Assembly (NCBI GenBank): GCA_018607365.1 | Contig: JABBBT010000036.1 | Location: forward strand, 1-42,247 | Origin: SAR86 cluster bacterium | Lineage (GTDB): Bacteria > Pseudomonadota > Gammaproteobacteria > Magnimaribacterales > D2472 | Direction: 5' to 3' | DNA: 42,247 nt | Shown here: positions 1 to 10,737 of the stretch, in pieces | Numbering within the stretch: position 1 is the stretch's first letter | How the letters are laid out: each line of letters starts with the position of its first letter | Position numbers and translations under genes: made by a program | The notes under the pieces: generated by a model | What the model saw: the letters and a program-made list of their open reading frames with translations, nothing else | The model's database searches: none | What the model was told of the DNA's origin: nothing

Positions 1-24
1 TTTAACGATCCGAGTAGCTTCTAA
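1..24 (+). CDS. fabA: 3-hydroxydecanoyl-ACP dehydratase FabA, C-terminal end only (partial)
   Basis: Only the last seven codons are in the window. They read FNDPSSF followed by TAA, which resembles the conserved FabA C-terminus (F-x-D-x-S-x-F in the enterobacterial protein). The stop overlaps the fabB start as TAATG, so the two genes would be translationally coupled. FabA makes and isomerises trans-2-decenoyl-ACP at the branch point of anaerobic-type unsaturated fatty acid synthesis, and fabAB is a known operon. The call rests on seven residues plus the neighbouring fabB, so it is an inference from context. Confidence 0.7.
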   Translation, partial: FNDPSSF

Positions 25-1232
25 TGAAAAATGTAGTCATAACAGGTGTTGGAATTAAATCATGCATAGGCAATACCTATGATGATGTTCTTGAAAGTCT
101 TAAACTTGGTAAGTCAGGGATAGTTTCAAATACCTCATATGCAGAAATGGGATTCCGTAGCCAGGTCTCGGGATCTATGGATATTGATTTTTCACAATTA
201 ATTGATAGAAAGTTATTACGTTTTATGGGCGAGTCAGCGGCATATTCATACCTTGCTGCCCAAGATGCTATTTCCATGGCATCTCTTTCTGACGAGCAAT
301 TAGATTCTCCAAGAGTTGGCATAGTGGCTGGTTCAGGCGGTGCATCAACTAGAGTTATGGTTACAACTGCAGATATAGCAAGAGAAAAAGGGCCAAAAAG
401 AATAGGGCCATATGCTGTAACTAAATCCATGGGCAGTTCAATTTCTGCAATATTAGGAACTGCATTCAAAATCAAGGGTGTCAATTATTCAATCTCATCA
501 GCATGTGCTACCAGTGCGCATTGTATAGGCCATGGTGCTGACTTAATTAAATCTGGTCAGCAAGATATCGTTATTGCTGGAGGCGGAGAAGACGAACATT
601 GGAGCTCTTCGAGTTTATTTGATGCAATGGGTGCACTATCCTCCAACTTTAATGACAATCCATCAGTTGCTTCAAGACCATATGATAAAAATAGAGATGG
701 TTTTGTAATATCGGGTGGTGCAGGGATTTTAATCCTTGAAGAGGAAGAACATGCCAAAAAAAGAAATGCAAATATACTAGCAAAGCTATCAGGATATTAT
801 GCAACCTCTGATGGATATGACATGGTAGCTCCATCTGGTGAGGGTGCTCTAAGGTGTATGCAGGGAGCCCTTAAAAGCTATGGCTCTGATGTAGATTACA
901 TAAATACTCACGGAACAAGTACTCCAGTTGGAGATATAGCAGAATTGAATGCTATTAATGAACTATTTGGAGATAATGGACCTGTTATAAGCTCCACTAA
1001 ATCCATGACAGGGCATTCTTTGGGAGCCACCGGAGCTCAGGAAGCTATATATTCTATAATGATGTTACGTGATAAGTTTATAGCTCCGTCTATCAATATT
1101 GAAGATCTTTGTGATGAGGCTAAAGACTTAAAATTAAATACTGAAACAACATCATCTGAAATAAAATCAGCTATGAGTAATTCTTTTGGTTTTGGTGGAA
1201 CTAATGCAAGTTTAATTCTTACCAAATACTAA
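24..1232 (+). CDS. fabB: Beta-ketoacyl-ACP synthase I (FabB)
   Basis: This 402-residue condensing enzyme is of normal FabB length (E. coli about 406). It elongates cis-3-decenoyl-ACP and other acyl-ACPs with malonyl-ACP in the cytoplasm. The thiolase-fold active site is complete: nucleophile Cys161 in SSACATSAH, His296 in [11 protein letters not shown], Lys326 and His331 in [11 protein letters not shown], and the C-terminal glycine loop FGFGGTNAS. The start codon overlaps the upstream fabA stop (TAATG), which supports both the start choice and FabB over FabF. Its stop codon overlaps the stop of the convergent oxidoreductase gene, so no terminator fits between them. Confidence 0.95.
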   Translation: MKNVVITGVGIKSCIGNTYDDVLESLKLGKSGIVSNTSYAEMGFRSQVSGSMDIDFSQLIDRKLLRFMGESAAYSYLAAQDAISMASLSDEQLDSPRVGIVAGSGGASTRVMVTTADIAREKGPKRIGPYAVTKSMGSSISAILGTAFKIKGVNYSISSACATSAHCIGHGADLIKSGQQDIVIAGGGEDEHWSSSSLFDAMGALSSNFNDNPSVASRPYDKNRDGFVISGGAGILILEEEEHAKKRNANILAKLSGYYATSDGYDMVAPSGEGALRCMQGALKSYGSDVDYINTHGTSTPVGDIAELNAINELFGDNGPVISSTKSMTGHSLGATGAQEAIYSIMMLRDKFIAPSINIEDLCDEAKDLKLNTETTSSEIKSAMSNSFGFGGTNASLILTKY

Positions 1233-2308
1233 TACATTTCTATAAGTGAATCTTTAGTATATGGGTTGATATCTTCTAATCGCCCTTCTTTCATTTTAAT
1301 AACCCATTCGTGATCTGATAAAAGAGCTCTTCCAACTGCAACCATATCGTACTTTTCATCATTGATATCTTGAACTGCCTTGTCGATACTTGCGGTCTTT
1401 GCAGAAGCCATCATGTCTGTAAAGTCACCATCAAGACCAACACTACCTACGCTCATTGTTGGAATATTCATAAGTTTTTTGGTCCAATAAGCAAGATTTT
1501 CATCAGATCCCTCAAACTCACTTTCCCAAAATCTTCTCATGCTTGAATGCAGATAGTCGAGACCAGCATTACATGGGCCTGAAAGAACCTCTAATAAATC
1601 ATCAGGGCTTTGTGCTAATTTAGCCGCATAATCTTGCTGTTTCCACTGAGAAAACCTCAGACCAACAATGAAATCATTGGATACATTATCTCTAATTGCT
1701 TTTGTTATTGATGTTGCTAGAAAAGACCTAGATTCAATTGACCCACCAAAATTATCGTCTCTATCATTAGTTCCATTCCAGAAAAAATTATCTATTAAAT
1801 ACCCATGTGCGCCATGAATTTCAACACCATCGAAACCAAGATCTTCACAAATTTTTGCATCGCTAGCGTATGCCTCTACTGTCTCTTCAATATCAAAAGA
1901 TGACATTGCGTGTGCAACTCTCTTTCCAGGCCTCACTAAGCCAGATGCTGTATGTCCAGGAATTTCAGGGTTTGGTCCCATTCCTAATTTACGAAAGCCG
2001 CCACAATGCCACAACTGTGCTATCACATGACCATTATTTTCTTTTATTCCTTCGACAACTTTTTTCCATCCCTCTCTTGCTTCTTCTGAATCAAGCCTTG
2101 GTACATTTGGATATGCGCTGGATGCCTCGTGACTAACTTCAACACCTTCAGTAATGATTAGTCCTACTTCTGCTTTGGCTCTTCTTTTGTAGTATTCAAC
2201 AACTTCATTAGTTGGTATTCCTCCGGGAGACTGATTTCTTGTCATTGGAGCCATTGCAACCCTATTTCTCAAGATAGTATTTTTTAGCTTGTATGGCTCA
2301 AACAACAT
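1229..2308 (-). CDS. NADH:flavin oxidoreductase, Old Yellow Enzyme family
   Basis: This 359-residue single-domain FMN TIM-barrel protein belongs to the Old Yellow Enzyme family. Visible features are the N-terminal [11 protein letters not shown] strand, the FMN-contacting Gln98 in AQLWHCGG, the paired catalytic His165 and His168 with Tyr170 in HGAHGYL, and the GGSIESRSF segment. The protein stops after one barrel, so it lacks the 4Fe-4S and FAD parts of 2,4-dienoyl-CoA reductase. Such enzymes reduce activated C=C bonds of enones with NAD(P)H; the substrate here is unknown. It lies 13 bp after the crotonase gene and is probably last in an ssb-led operon. A role in reducing unsaturated acyl or xenobiotic substrates is only a guess. 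Confidence 0.88.
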   Translation of the reverse strand: MLFEPYKLKNTILRNRVAMAPMTRNQSPGGIPTNEVVEYYKRRAKAEVGLIITEGVEVSHEASSAYPNVPRLDSEEAREGWKKVVEGIKENNGHVIAQLWHCGGFRKLGMGPNPEIPGHTASGLVRPGKRVAHAMSSFDIEETVEAYASDAKICEDLGFDGVEIHGAHGYLIDNFFWNGTNDRDDNFGGSIESRSFLATSITKAIRDNVSNDFIVGLRFSQWKQQDYAAKLAQSPDDLLEVLSGPCNAGLDYLHSSMRRFWESEFEGSDENLAYWTKKLMNIPTMSVGSVGLDGDFTDMMASAKTASIDKAVQDINDEKYDMVAVGRALLSDHEWVIKMKEGRLEDINPYTKDSLIEMY

Positions 2309-2321
2309 AATTTATTCCTTA

Positions 2322-3191
2322 TTAATCTTTAAAATTATCTTTTTCAAAAGGGAAGAAGTCTGGCATATCTTTACTTACTTTATTTTCAAAGACAGCATCT
2401 CTTTTTTCTAAAAATGACATCACACCTTCAGCCGCATCTTTAGATTTACCTCTTGATTCAATTACCTTGCTATCAATCTTGTGAGCATGTTCGGGAGAAT
2501 CTTTTTGAGAAAGGCTCCAAATCATTTGTCTTGTTAACGCAACGGAAACTGGGGAGGATTCTTTGATCATCTTCTTAGCAATTTCTTCAGTTTTGCTCAT
2601 TAGATCATCTGGCTCAACTTTATATGAAACTAGCCCACTAGCAAGAGCCGCATCAACATCAATCATTTCTCCTGAGTAACACCATTCCAGGCTTTTTGAA
2701 ATGCCAACAAGTCGAGGTAAAAACCAACTAGAGCATGCATCTGGAGCAATGCCTCTCTTGGTAAATGGAAATGAAAATTTACTTAATGAGGATGCTACCC
2801 TAACGTCTGCAGCAAGTTGAAGTGTAGCTCCAACACCAACAGACACCCCATTACAAGCTATTAGAATTGGTTTGAGGCATCTATACATTCTTAAAGCAAG
2901 AATGCCTCCAGAGTCTCTATTAAAGTCTTCTTTATATTTAGATGAATTATCAAATTCTGAATTAAATGTGTCTTTACCTGCTGACAAGTCAGCGCCAGCA
3001 CAAAAAGCTTTCCCTGAAGCGCTTAAGATGACTGCTCTTATGCTATCACTATTATCTATATAATCGAATATGCTTAAAAGGTCTTTGAGCATTTGTTGAT
3101 TAAATGCATTGAGCTTATGGGGTCTATTTAATGTTATGTACCCAATATTTTGATCTTCTTTAAAAAGAATTGTTTTGAAATCTGAAATCAA
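2322..3191 (-). CDS. Enoyl-CoA hydratase/isomerase (crotonase) family protein
   Basis: This 289-residue crotonase-fold protein should bind an acyl-CoA thioester. The first oxyanion-hole segment is FCAGADLSAG (about 63-72) and the second is NGVSVGVGATLQLAADVRVAS (about 114-134). The C-terminal AAEGVMSFLEKRDAVF region is typical of the family. The Glu that corresponds to E144 of rat hydratase is replaced by Phe143 (FPFTKRG), while the E164 counterpart is present as Glu169 (SLEWCYSGE). An isomerase or another activity is therefore more likely than classical hydration. The start is a TTG without a clear ribosome binding site, 11 bp after ssb; no in-frame ATG lies nearby. It probably shares a transcript with ssb and the Old Yellow Enzyme homologue. 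Confidence 0.85.
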   Translation of the reverse strand: MISDFKTILFKEDQNIGYITLNRPHKLNAFNQQMLKDLLSIFDYIDNSDSIRAVILSASGKAFCAGADLSAGKDTFNSEFDNSSKYKEDFNRDSGGILALRMYRCLKPILIACNGVSVGVGATLQLAADVRVASSLSKFSFPFTKRGIAPDACSSWFLPRLVGISKSLEWCYSGEMIDVDAALASGLVSYKVEPDDLMSKTEEIAKKMIKESSPVSVALTRQMIWSLSQKDSPEHAHKIDSKVIESRGKSKDAAEGVMSFLEKRDAVFENKVSKDMPDFFPFEKDNFKD

Positions 3192-3202
3192 ATCAATTCT
3201 AT

Positions 3203-3643
3203 TTAAAACGGAATATCGTCGTCTGTTAATCCGGGCCCTGAGTCATCCTGTGGAAAAGGAGATTCCGTTTCACTTACAGGCGATTGTGATGGATTTGAGT
3301 TAGAAGCTCTTGAACCTAGCATAGTTAGCTCGTTACCAACTATTTCTGTAGTCCATCTATCTGCACCAGACTTATCTTGCCACTTTCTAGTTTGTAACTT
3401 ACCTTCTATATAAACACTTGAACCTTTATCTAAATATTTTTCAACAATTTCAGCCAACTTTCCAAAATAAACAACTTTATGCCATTCTGTTTTATCTCTC
3501 ATTTCGCCGCTTTCTTTGTCTTTCCATGACTCGGTAGTGGCTATTGATATATTCGCTACTGCTGATTGGGTTGCTGTATATCTCATTTCAGGTTTTTGAC
3601 CTAAGTTACCAACTAAAATTACTTTATTTACGCCTCTGCTCAT
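3203..3643 (-). CDS. ssb: Single-stranded DNA-binding protein SSB
   Basis: This 146-residue SSB coats single-stranded DNA during replication, recombination and repair. The OB fold covers about residues 1-105, beginning [14 protein letters not shown], with the TEWHKVV strand and [12 protein letters not shown] Ser/Pro-rich linker follows and the protein ends in the acidic DDDIPF tip that recruits partner proteins. It is shorter than E. coli SSB (178) because the linker is reduced. An AAGAGG ribosome binding site precedes the ATG. It is divergent from uvrA, as in many gammaproteobacteria, and heads a minus-strand run with the crotonase and oxidoreductase genes. Confidence 0.95.
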   Translation of the reverse strand: MSRGVNKVILVGNLGQKPEMRYTATQSAVANISIATTESWKDKESGEMRDKTEWHKVVYFGKLAEIVEKYLDKGSSVYIEGKLQTRKWQDKSGADRWTTEIVGNELTMLGSRASNSNPSQSPVSETESPFPQDDSGPGLTDDDIPF

Positions 3644-3713
3644 AATTACCTCTTATAATATTCATAGAAGTTTAACCTAAATTAATTTTTTCATCACGGA
3701 TATTTTGAATCTT

Positions 3714-6530
3714 ATGGATAGTATTTTTATAAAAGGCGCACGCACACATAATCTTAAGAATATTAGCTTAGAGATTCCTAGAAATAAGATTATTGTTATT
3801 ACTGGTCTCTCTGGTTCTGGTAAATCATCTTTAGCATTTGATACCTTGTATGCAGAAGGCCAAAGAAGGTATGTGGAATCTCTTTCTACTTATGCACGTC
3901 AATTTTTATCTATGATGGAAAAGCCAGATGTTGATCAAATTGAAGGACTTTCTCCCGCAATATCTATAGAACAAAAATCAACTTCACATAACCCAAGATC
4001 TACAGTGGGAACTGTTACAGAGATATATGATTATCTCAGACTTTTATATGCAAGAATTGGTTCACCGATATGTCCTGATCATGGAGAAGAGCTTAAAGCC
4101 AAGACAGTGTCTGAGATCTGCGATGAGGTTCTGAAAATAAAAGAAGGAACCAAGATAATGATTCTATCCCCAATTGTAAGAGGTAAAAAAGGAGAGCATT
4201 TAGCAGTTTATGAGGACTTAAGAAAGAGCGGATATGTTCGGGTGAAGGTAAATGATGTTGTATATCCTATTGAAGAATTTCCTGAGTTAGAGAAAAATAA
4301 AAAACATGATATTTCTGCAGTAATTGACAGGCTCGTAATTAAAAATAATGAAGAGGATAGATCGAGGCTGGCTGAATCAATTGAAACTTCTTTAAACCTT
4401 TCAAGCGGACTAGTGCAAATAGAAAATATTGATAACAAACTATTAACACTATACTCGTCTAATTTTTCATGTACTCAATGCGGATATGCAATAGCAGAGC
4501 TTGAGCCTAGAATGTTTTCATTTAACAACCCTTATGGCGCTTGCACAAGATGTGATGGACTTGGAGTTATCCAATATTTTAATGAGAATAGATTAATCCA
4601 AGATGATGAAGTGTCTATATCAAACGGGGCAATCAAAGGGTGGACTAGAAGGAATAGATTTTATTTCTATCAACTTAAATGTTTAAGCGCTCATTTTGAT
4701 TTTAGCTTAACTGCAAAGTGGAAAGATTATCCTCAAGATATAAAAGATATCATTCTTTGGGGCTCAAAAGAAAAAATTGATTTTTCACATAGATTCAGAA
4801 GTGGTAGCAAAATCGTGAGAAAACATAAGTTTGAAGGAATAATACCAAGTACTGAAAGAAGATTTAAAGAAACAGATTCAGATTTTATTAGAGATGAGTT
4901 ATCAAAACTAATGTCTAAAAGCTCTTGTGATGAGTGTGAAGGATCAAGATTAAACACACAATCAAGAAATGTTTTTATAAACAAAACTCAAATACATTCG
5001 ATAACAGGTATGAGAATTAATGAAGCATCCAGTTTTATTAAAAATATGAAGCTTGAGGGTGCGAAAGAAAAGATAGCTGAAAAAATTCTAAAAGAAATTT
5101 CTGAGAGGCTTACATTTTTAGAAGATGTTGGGCTTAATTATTTAACCCTTGAAAGAAGTGCTGATACTTTATCTGGTGGCGAGGCACAGAGAATAAGACT
5201 TGCAAGTCAAATTGGATCTGGCCTGGTTGGTGTTACTTATGTTCTTGATGAGCCATCAATAGGGCTGCACCAGAGAGATAATGAAAAATTAATTAAAACT
5301 TTAAACAATCTTAAGAGCCTTGGAAATACTGTAATAGTCGTTGAGCATGACGAGGAAGCTATTAGGTGTGCTGATCACATTATTGATATAGGTCCAGGAG
5401 CTGGAAAGCATGGAGGTGAAATATGCGCTGAAGGCGATCTTGAAGCTATTTTGAGCAATAAGAACTCCATAACTGCGAAATATCTTTCAGGTGAAAAACA
5501 AATAAAAATTCCATCAAAAAGAATGATTCCAAATGAAAAGATGATCAAAATTATTAACTCTTCAGAAAATAATCTTCAAAATATTTCAGCAGAAATACCA
5601 ATTGGTATTTTTACATGCATAACTGGGGTTTCTGGGTCTGGAAAATCATCACTGATTAACCAAACATTATTGCCAATAAGTTCATTTATGCTCAACAAAG
5701 CAAAGTTAAATAAAGAAATTAAGTGCGATAAAATTGAAGGTCTCGAACACTTGGATAAGGTTATAAGTATAGACCAATCACCAATAGGGAGAACTCCTAG
5801 GTCTAATCCAGCAACATATACCGGCTTATTCTCATACATAAGAGATCTTCTTTCACAAACTATAGAGGCAAAATCTAGAGGATATAAACCAGGAAGATTT
5901 AGTTTTAATGTAAAAGGCGGAAGGTGTGAGGCATGCCAAGGTGATGGTATGACAAAGGTTGAAATGCATTTTCTAGCTGATGTGTATGTTAAGTGTGATG
6001 TTTGTGAGGGAAAAAGATACAACGAACAAACTTTAGAAGTTAAATATAAAGAAAAAAATATAAGTGAGATTTTAAATATGACTGTTGAAGAAGCTTTAGT
6101 ATTTTTTGATGCCCTTCCTGCGCTAAAGAAAAAATTAGTAACTTTAGATGATGTTGGATTAGGCTACATAACCTTGGGGCAATCAGCAACAACTCTTTCT
6201 GGGGGCGAGGCCCAGAGAATTAAACTTGCTAAAGAATTATCAAAAAGAAGCACAGGTAAAACTTTATTTATATTAGATGAGCCAACAACAGGCCTTCATT
6301 TTGCTGATATAGAGTTATTGTTAAGAGTATTAGATAGGCTTAAAAAACAAGGAAATACCATCGTAGTAATAGAGCATAACCTTGATGTGATTAAGACTGC
6401 CGATTGGATTATTGATTTAGGCCCCGAAGGTGGAAGTGATGGAGGGAATATTGTTGCTACAGGAACCCCTGAAGATGTTGCTAAGATTAGCAACTCCTTC
6501 ACAGGTCAATTTCTTGAAAAAATGTTATAG
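3714..6530 (+). CDS. uvrA: UvrABC excinuclease subunit A
   Basis: This 938-residue damage-recognition ATPase of nucleotide excision repair matches the family length (E. coli 940). Two ABC ATPase modules are complete: Walker [11 protein letters not shown] near the N-terminus and [10 protein letters not shown] near residue 640, each with an LSGGEAQR signature and a DEP Walker B. The zinc modules show paired Cys motifs ([31 protein letters not shown]). I chose the ATG at 3714 because [17 protein letters not shown] aligns with the family N-terminus; a TTG at 3705 in the same frame would add three residues and sits closer to a GGA. It ends 1 bp before the convergent rplQ. Confidence 0.96.
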   Translation: MDSIFIKGARTHNLKNISLEIPRNKIIVITGLSGSGKSSLAFDTLYAEGQRRYVESLSTYARQFLSMMEKPDVDQIEGLSPAISIEQKSTSHNPRSTVGTVTEIYDYLRLLYARIGSPICPDHGEELKAKTVSEICDEVLKIKEGTKIMILSPIVRGKKGEHLAVYEDLRKSGYVRVKVNDVVYPIEEFPELEKNKKHDISAVIDRLVIKNNEEDRSRLAESIETSLNLSSGLVQIENIDNKLLTLYSSNFSCTQCGYAIAELEPRMFSFNNPYGACTRCDGLGVIQYFNENRLIQDDEVSISNGAIKGWTRRNRFYFYQLKCLSAHFDFSLTAKWKDYPQDIKDIILWGSKEKIDFSHRFRSGSKIVRKHKFEGIIPSTERRFKETDSDFIRDELSKLMSKSSCDECEGSRLNTQSRNVFINKTQIHSITGMRINEASSFIKNMKLEGAKEKIAEKILKEISERLTFLEDVGLNYLTLERSADTLSGGEAQRIRLASQIGSGLVGVTYVLDEPSIGLHQRDNEKLIKTLNNLKSLGNTVIVVEHDEEAIRCADHIIDIGPGAGKHGGEICAEGDLEAILSNKNSITAKYLSGEKQIKIPSKRMIPNEKMIKIINSSENNLQNISAEIPIGIFTCITGVSGSGKSSLINQTLLPISSFMLNKAKLNKEIKCDKIEGLEHLDKVISIDQSPIGRTPRSNPATYTGLFSYIRDLLSQTIEAKSRGYKPGRFSFNVKGGRCEACQGDGMTKVEMHFLADVYVKCDVCEGKRYNEQTLEVKYKEKNISEILNMTVEEALVFFDALPALKKKLVTLDDVGLGYITLGQSATTLSGGEAQRIKLAKELSKRSTGKTLFILDEPTTGLHFADIELLLRVLDRLKKQGNTIVVIEHNLDVIKTADWIIDLGPEGGSDGGNIVATGTPEDVAKISNSFTGQFLEKML

Positions 6531-6531
6531 A

Positions 6532-6945
6532 TTATGCTGCTGTTTCTTCTTTTAGCTCAGGAGCTTCTGAAGAGCTTTCTTCTCCAGCCATTCTGTCGAC
6601 AAGCTCAATATAGGCCATATCAGCTTTATCACCAGGTCTAAAGCCAGCTTTTATTATTCTTGTATATCCGCCCTTTCTATCTTTTGAATTAACTGAAATC
6701 TCAGTGAACAATTTTGCAACTGCAGCATCTGATCTTAATCTACTAAATGCAAGACGTCTGTTTGCAACAGTATCTTCCTTGCCTAAAGTAATAAGTGGCT
6801 CTATAACTTTTCTTAGCTCTTTTGCTTTAGGAAGAGTTGTTCTAATAATATCCTGCTCAATTAAAGCTATTGCTAAATTTTTTAGCAAAGCCTTCCTGTG
6901 AGATGAATTTCTATTAAGTTTTCTTCCTGCTTTTCTATGTCTCAT
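6532..6945 (-). CDS. rplQ: 50S ribosomal protein L17
   Basis: This 137-residue L17 starts [25 protein letters not shown], the invariant family N-terminus. It is about ten residues longer than the E. coli protein because of an acidic, Ala/Glu-rich tail. It is the last gene of the alpha operon, 4 bp after rpoA, with an AGGA ribosome binding site overlapping the end of rpoA. The stop lies one base from the uvrA stop on the other strand, so transcription must end inside or beyond the convergent gene. Confidence 0.97.
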   Translation of the reverse strand: MRHRKAGRKLNRNSSHRKALLKNLAIALIEQDIIRTTLPKAKELRKVIEPLITLGKEDTVANRRLAFSRLRSDAAVAKLFTEISVNSKDRKGGYTRIIKAGFRPGDKADMAYIELVDRMAGEESSSEAPELKEETAA

Positions 6946-6949
6946 TTTA

Positions 6950-7915
6950 TTATCCTACTGGTGGCCAATTATCCACATTCATTCCTAAAGATAACTCTTT
7001 AGAAGCAAGAACATCTTTAATCTCGTTAAGTGATTTCTTTCCTAAATTTGGAGTTTTTAATAAATCAAACTCAGACCTATGAATAAGATCTCCAATTAAG
7101 AAAATGCTTTCAGCTTTTAGACAGTTAGTTGACCTAACTGTTAATTCTAGCTCTTCGATTGATCTTAAAAGGAAAGGATCAAAGTCATTTTGATCTTTCT
7201 TAGCTTCTTGTTCAGCAATAGCATCTAAATCGACAAAAGAACTAAGTTGTTGTTGAAGGATAGTAGCTGAATGCTCAATAGCCATTTTTGGGTCTAGTGT
7301 GCCATCAGTTTCAAGCTCAATAACTAATTTATCAAGGTCAGTTCTTTTTTCAAATCTTGCATTATCAACTGTATATGAAACTCTTCTTACAGGACTATAT
7401 GATGCATCTACCTTTAAAGCACCAACTACTCTATCTTCATCATCTCTAGTATCAGCTGGCTCATAACCTCTTCCAGTCTGCACTGTAAGTGTCATTTTTA
7501 GATTTACTTTGTCTACAATTGTTGCAACATGAAAATCTTGATTTACAAGTTCTACATTTCCAGGAACATCAAAAGATGATGCCAAAACATCACAAGGTCC
7601 AGTTACATCAAGAGTAATTTCAGCAGTATTACCCTCTATGATATTTACAGGCATATCTTTGATGTTAAGAAGAATGTCTATTACATCCTCTCTAACCCCT
7701 TCAATGGTGCTGTATTCATGGGATATACCATCAATAACAACATCTGTTACAGCTGCACCAGGCATTGAGGAAAGAAGAATTCTTCTTAACGCATTTCCCA
7801 ATGTATGACCAAAGCCCCTTTCTAATGGCTCTAGTGTAATTTTTGATAGATTTGGTGTTATGTCGTCAACTTGTATCTCAGTTGGGACTAAAAGATCTAT
7901 TACTGATATTTGCAT
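6950..7915 (-). CDS. rpoA: DNA-directed RNA polymerase subunit alpha
   Basis: This 321-residue subunit nucleates assembly of the RNA polymerase core. The N-terminal dimerisation domain carries [18 protein letters not shown] (about 30-47). The C-terminal domain carries [10 protein letters not shown], whose Arg matches the E. coli Arg265 that contacts UP elements and activators, followed by [17 protein letters not shown] chose the ATG at 7915 ([11 protein letters not shown]) because it matches the family start and has a GGAG site upstream. The frame stays open to 7957, but using that would overlap rpsD. The C-terminal tail after NWPP is shorter than in E. coli. Confidence 0.97.
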   Translation of the reverse strand: MQISVIDLLVPTEIQVDDITPNLSKITLEPLERGFGHTLGNALRRILLSSMPGAAVTDVVIDGISHEYSTIEGVREDVIDILLNIKDMPVNIIEGNTAEITLDVTGPCDVLASSFDVPGNVELVNQDFHVATIVDKVNLKMTLTVQTGRGYEPADTRDDEDRVVGALKVDASYSPVRRVSYTVDNARFEKRTDLDKLVIELETDGTLDPKMAIEHSATILQQQLSSFVDLDAIAEQEAKKDQNDFDPFLLRSIEELELTVRSTNCLKAESIFLIGDLIHRSEFDLLKTPNLGKKSLNEIKDVLASKELSLGMNVDNWPPVG

Positions 7916-7937
7916 AATTTTCTCCGTCTTTAATGTT

Positions 7938-8561
7938 TTATTTTGAGTAAAGCTCAATAATAAGATTTTCGTTAATTTCTGTACTTAAATCTGTTCTATC
8001 AGGAACTGATTTGAATACTCCCTTTAAGTTTGCTTCATCAACTTCAAGCCAATCACAATCTTCTCTCGTAGCTGCTATTTTTAATGCAGCAGCAATTCTT
8101 AAGTGACCTTTCTTGTTATCCCTTACCTGAACTTCATCTCCGGCTTTCATTTGATAAGAAGGTATGTTTACAACTTCACCATTAACTTTAAAGGCCTTAT
8201 GAGAAACCATTTGTCTTGCTTCAGCTCTTGTTGAACCAAAACCCATTCTATAGACAACGTTATCCATTCTCTTTTCTAATAATGACAGTAGGTTTTCACC
8301 AGTATTGCCTTTAGTAGATGCAGCTTTTTTATAGTAATTTCTAAATTGCTTTTCTAAAACGCCATACATACGTCTTACTTTTTGTTTTTCTCTAAGCTGA
8401 AGACCGTAATCTGAAAGTCTTCCCCTTCTTGCGCCAGCCGCAACACCTGGAGGAGAATCCATATTACATTTTGATTCAATTGCTCTTACACCACTTTTCA
8501 AGTAAAGGTCTGTTCCTTCTCGTCTTGAAAGCCTTAGTGTTGGTCCTGTATATCTTGCCAT
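7938..8561 (-). CDS. rpsD: 30S ribosomal protein S4
   Basis: This 207-residue primary 16S rRNA-binding protein begins [19 protein letters not shown]. It has the S4 RNA-binding domain near residues 95-160 ([11 protein letters not shown] and [11 protein letters not shown]). Family length is 206. In E. coli S4 represses the alpha operon through a pseudoknot in front of rpsM; that leader has no space in this window. It lies between rpsK (11 bp) and rpoA (22 bp). Confidence 0.97.
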   Translation of the reverse strand: MARYTGPTLRLSRREGTDLYLKSGVRAIESKCNMDSPPGVAAGARRGRLSDYGLQLREKQKVRRMYGVLEKQFRNYYKKAASTKGNTGENLLSLLEKRMDNVVYRMGFGSTRAEARQMVSHKAFKVNGEVVNIPSYQMKAGDEVQVRDNKKGHLRIAAALKIAATREDCDWLEVDEANLKGVFKSVPDRTDLSTEINENLIIELYSK

Positions 8562-8572
8562 TTAATACTCCC

Positions 8573-8950
8573 TTAAACTCTTCTTTTCTTAGATGGACGA
8601 CAACCATTGTGAGGTAGTGGCGTAACATCTGTGATACTTTTAATTTTTAATCCACACGCATTTAAAGATCTGATTGCAGATTCTCTTCCACCACCAGGCC
8701 CTTTAACCTTAACGTCTAAATTTATCATTCCAAATTCTTTTGCAGCATTTCCAGCTTTATCTGCAGCTATCTGAGCAGCAAATGGTGTACTTTTTCTTGA
8801 TCCCTTAAAACCAGATCCGCCCGACGTGGCCCAACATACGGTATTACCTTGCTTGTCTGTTATAGTTACAATTGTGTTGTTAAATGATGAGTGTATGTGT
8901 GCAACACCATCAGTAACAATTTTTTTACCCTTCTTTCCTTTTACTGCCAT
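8573..8950 (-). CDS. rpsK: 30S ribosomal protein S11
   Basis: This 125-residue platform protein of the small subunit carries the conserved [18 protein letters not shown] and the C-terminal [18 protein letters not shown] tail. It is four residues shorter than E. coli S11, from the N-terminal side. Only one base separates it from rpsM, so coupled translation is expected within the alpha operon. Confidence 0.97.
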   Translation of the reverse strand: MAVKGKKGKKIVTDGVAHIHSSFNNTIVTITDKQGNTVCWATSGGSGFKGSRKSTPFAAQIAADKAGNAAKEFGMINLDVKVKGPGGGRESAIRSLNACGLKIKSITDVTPLPHNGCRPSKKRRV

Positions 8951-8951
8951 C

Positions 8952-9311
8952 TTATGATCCTCTCATAGGTTTCTTAGCGCCTTTTCTTGTTCTTGCGTTA
9001 TTCTTTGTATTTTGACCTCTAGTAGGTAATTTTCTTCTGTGTCTAATTCCACGGTAACTACCTAGATCCATAAGTCTCTTAATATTTGTACTTATATTTC
9101 TTCTAAGATCACCCTCAACAACAAACTTGCCAATAGCAGTTCTTAAGTTTTCAATTTCATCTTCTGTTAAGTCAGAAATCTTTCTTGTGTAATCAATCTT
9201 TAGCTCTTTACAAATGTCTTGTGCTGTTTTTCTACCAATTCCAAATATATGAGTTAATGAAATCTCAACATGTTTATTCTCTGGAATATTTACTCCTGCT
9301 ATCCTTGCCAT
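8952..9311 (-). CDS. rpsM: 30S ribosomal protein S13
   Basis: This 119-residue head protein contacts tRNA in the P site and the large subunit. It begins [20 protein letters not shown] and ends in the basic [17 protein letters not shown] tail. It would be the first gene of the alpha operon, but the rpmJ stop is only 3 bp upstream, so no separate promoter or S4-binding leader is visible and it is probably read through from the spc operon. Confidence 0.97.
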   Translation of the reverse strand: MARIAGVNIPENKHVEISLTHIFGIGRKTAQDICKELKIDYTRKISDLTEDEIENLRTAIGKFVVEGDLRRNISTNIKRLMDLGSYRGIRHRRKLPTRGQNTKNNARTRKGAKKPMRGS

Positions 9312-9314
9312 ATC

Positions 9315-9431
9315 TTAACCTTGCCTTTGTTTATGTTTTTGGTCTGTTTTACAGATTACAAATAAGACACCATTTCGTCTTACAATTTTGCAATTTCTGC
9401 AGATTTTCTTCACTGATGCTTTAACTTTCAT
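9315..9431 (-). CDS. rpmJ: 50S ribosomal protein L36
   Basis: This 38-residue protein was found by translating the gap between rpsM and secY. It begins [15 protein letters not shown] and ends HKQRQG, almost the same as E. coli L36. The zinc ligands Cys11, Cys14, Cys27 and His33 are present, so this is the zinc-containing form. The ATG lies 1 bp after the secY stop and the stop lies 3 bp before rpsM. It closes the spc operon. Confidence 0.96.
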   Translation of the reverse strand: MKVKASVKKICRNCKIVRRNGVLFVICKTDQKHKQRQG

Positions 9432-9432
9432 A

Positions 9433-10734
9433 TTACCTTTTATAGTTTTTTAAATTAGCTTTTTTCATTAATGATGAGTATTGAGTCGACATCATATGCG
9501 ATTGAACTTGTGCCATGAAATCCATCAATACAACAACAATAATTAAAACCGATGTGCCACCAACAGATATTGTTGGTGATATGCCAGCAAAATTGATTAG
9601 GGCTAATGGAAGCAAGCATATCAATGTTAAATATATTGCTCCGAACACTGTTAATCTAGCTAAAACCGCATCTATATAATTTGAAGTTTGCTCGCCTGGT
9701 CTTATTCCAGCTATATATGCACCTGAACGTTTTAAATTATCTGAAACTTCTCTAGTATTAAATGTAAGCGCCAACCATATGAAACAGAAACTTATAATCA
9801 ATCCTGCAAATACAAGGATATATAATGGCTGTCCTGGATTTAAGGCTAATGAAAAACTTTGCAAGAAACCTAGTGACTCGCTTTGCCCAAACCATGTTGA
9901 TAATGATGCTGGGAAAAGTAAAAAAGTGCTTGCAAAAATAGCTGGTATAACTCCAGCCATATTAACTTTAAAAGGTAGGTGACTCGTCTGAGCCTGCATG
10001 AGCTTTCTGCCTTGTTGTCTTTGTGCATAATTAACTGTAATTCTTCTTTGGCCTCTTTCAATAAATACAACAACAGCTATTACTGCCATTGATAAAAGTC
10101 CTATTGCAATTAACAATAGTACGCTAATATCACCTTGTCTTGATTGCTCTAATGCTTGACCAATAGCACCAGGTATTCCAGTAAGAATACTAGTAGCAAT
10201 AATGATAGAGATACCATTACCAATTCCCCTTTCTGAAACTTGTTCACCTAACCACATTAAGAACATTGTTCCAGCTACTACCGAAAATACAGCAGATATA
10301 AAAAATGACGGACCAGGTGTATACGCTAGACCGCTAGCGGATAAGGTAACTGCCAATGCTGACGCTTGAATGAAAGCTAATATCGCAGTTCCATATCTTG
10401 TGTATTGGGTAATAGTATTCCTTCCGGCTTGACCATCTTTTTTAAGTTCTTGTAAATAAGGTATTGAATTAGAGAACAACTGCATGATAATTGCTGCAGA
10501 AATATATGGAACAACATTAAGAGCAAAAATACTCATTCTTTCTAACGCTCCGCCAGAAAATAAGTTAAACATTTCAATAATAGTTCCTTGATTTTGATCA
10601 AACAAAGCCGCCAATCTATCAGGGTCAATACCAGGTATAGGAATATGTGTTCCTATTCTATAAACAAGAATAGCAACAAATACGAAACGAAGTCTTTTCC
10701 AAAGATCGCTCATTCCTGTACCTTGATCAGTCAT
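9433..10734 (-). CDS. secY: Preprotein translocase subunit SecY
   Basis: This 433-residue inner-membrane protein forms the protein-conducting channel with SecE and SecG. About ten hydrophobic segments are visible. Conserved parts include IPGIDPDRL in the first periplasmic region, the plug-region [19 protein letters not shown], the cytosolic [11 protein letters not shown] loop, and [18 protein letters not shown]. Length matches the family (E. coli 443). It lies between rplO and rpmJ as in the standard spc operon. Confidence 0.97.
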   Translation of the reverse strand: MTDQGTGMSDLWKRLRFVFVAILVYRIGTHIPIPGIDPDRLAALFDQNQGTIIEMFNLFSGGALERMSIFALNVVPYISAAIIMQLFSNSIPYLQELKKDGQAGRNTITQYTRYGTAILAFIQASALAVTLSASGLAYTPGPSFFISAVFSVVAGTMFLMWLGEQVSERGIGNGISIIIATSILTGIPGAIGQALEQSRQGDISVLLLIAIGLLSMAVIAVVVFIERGQRRITVNYAQRQQGRKLMQAQTSHLPFKVNMAGVIPAIFASTFLLFPASLSTWFGQSESLGFLQSFSLALNPGQPLYILVFAGLIISFCFIWLALTFNTREVSDNLKRSGAYIAGIRPGEQTSNYIDAVLARLTVFGAIYLTLICLLPLALINFAGISPTISVGGTSVLIIVVVLMDFMAQVQSHMMSTQYSSLMKKANLKNYKR

Positions 10735-10737
10735 AAA

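Noticed and set aside
5576-6022. 148-codon open frame opposite uvrA
   Set aside because: Its sequence is the reverse complement of the UvrA ATPase and zinc region and shows no independent protein pattern.
7916-7957. Longer rpoA start (14 extra residues)
   Set aside because: It would overlap rpsD, has no family counterpart, and the ATG at 7915 has a GGAG site and the standard MQxSV start.
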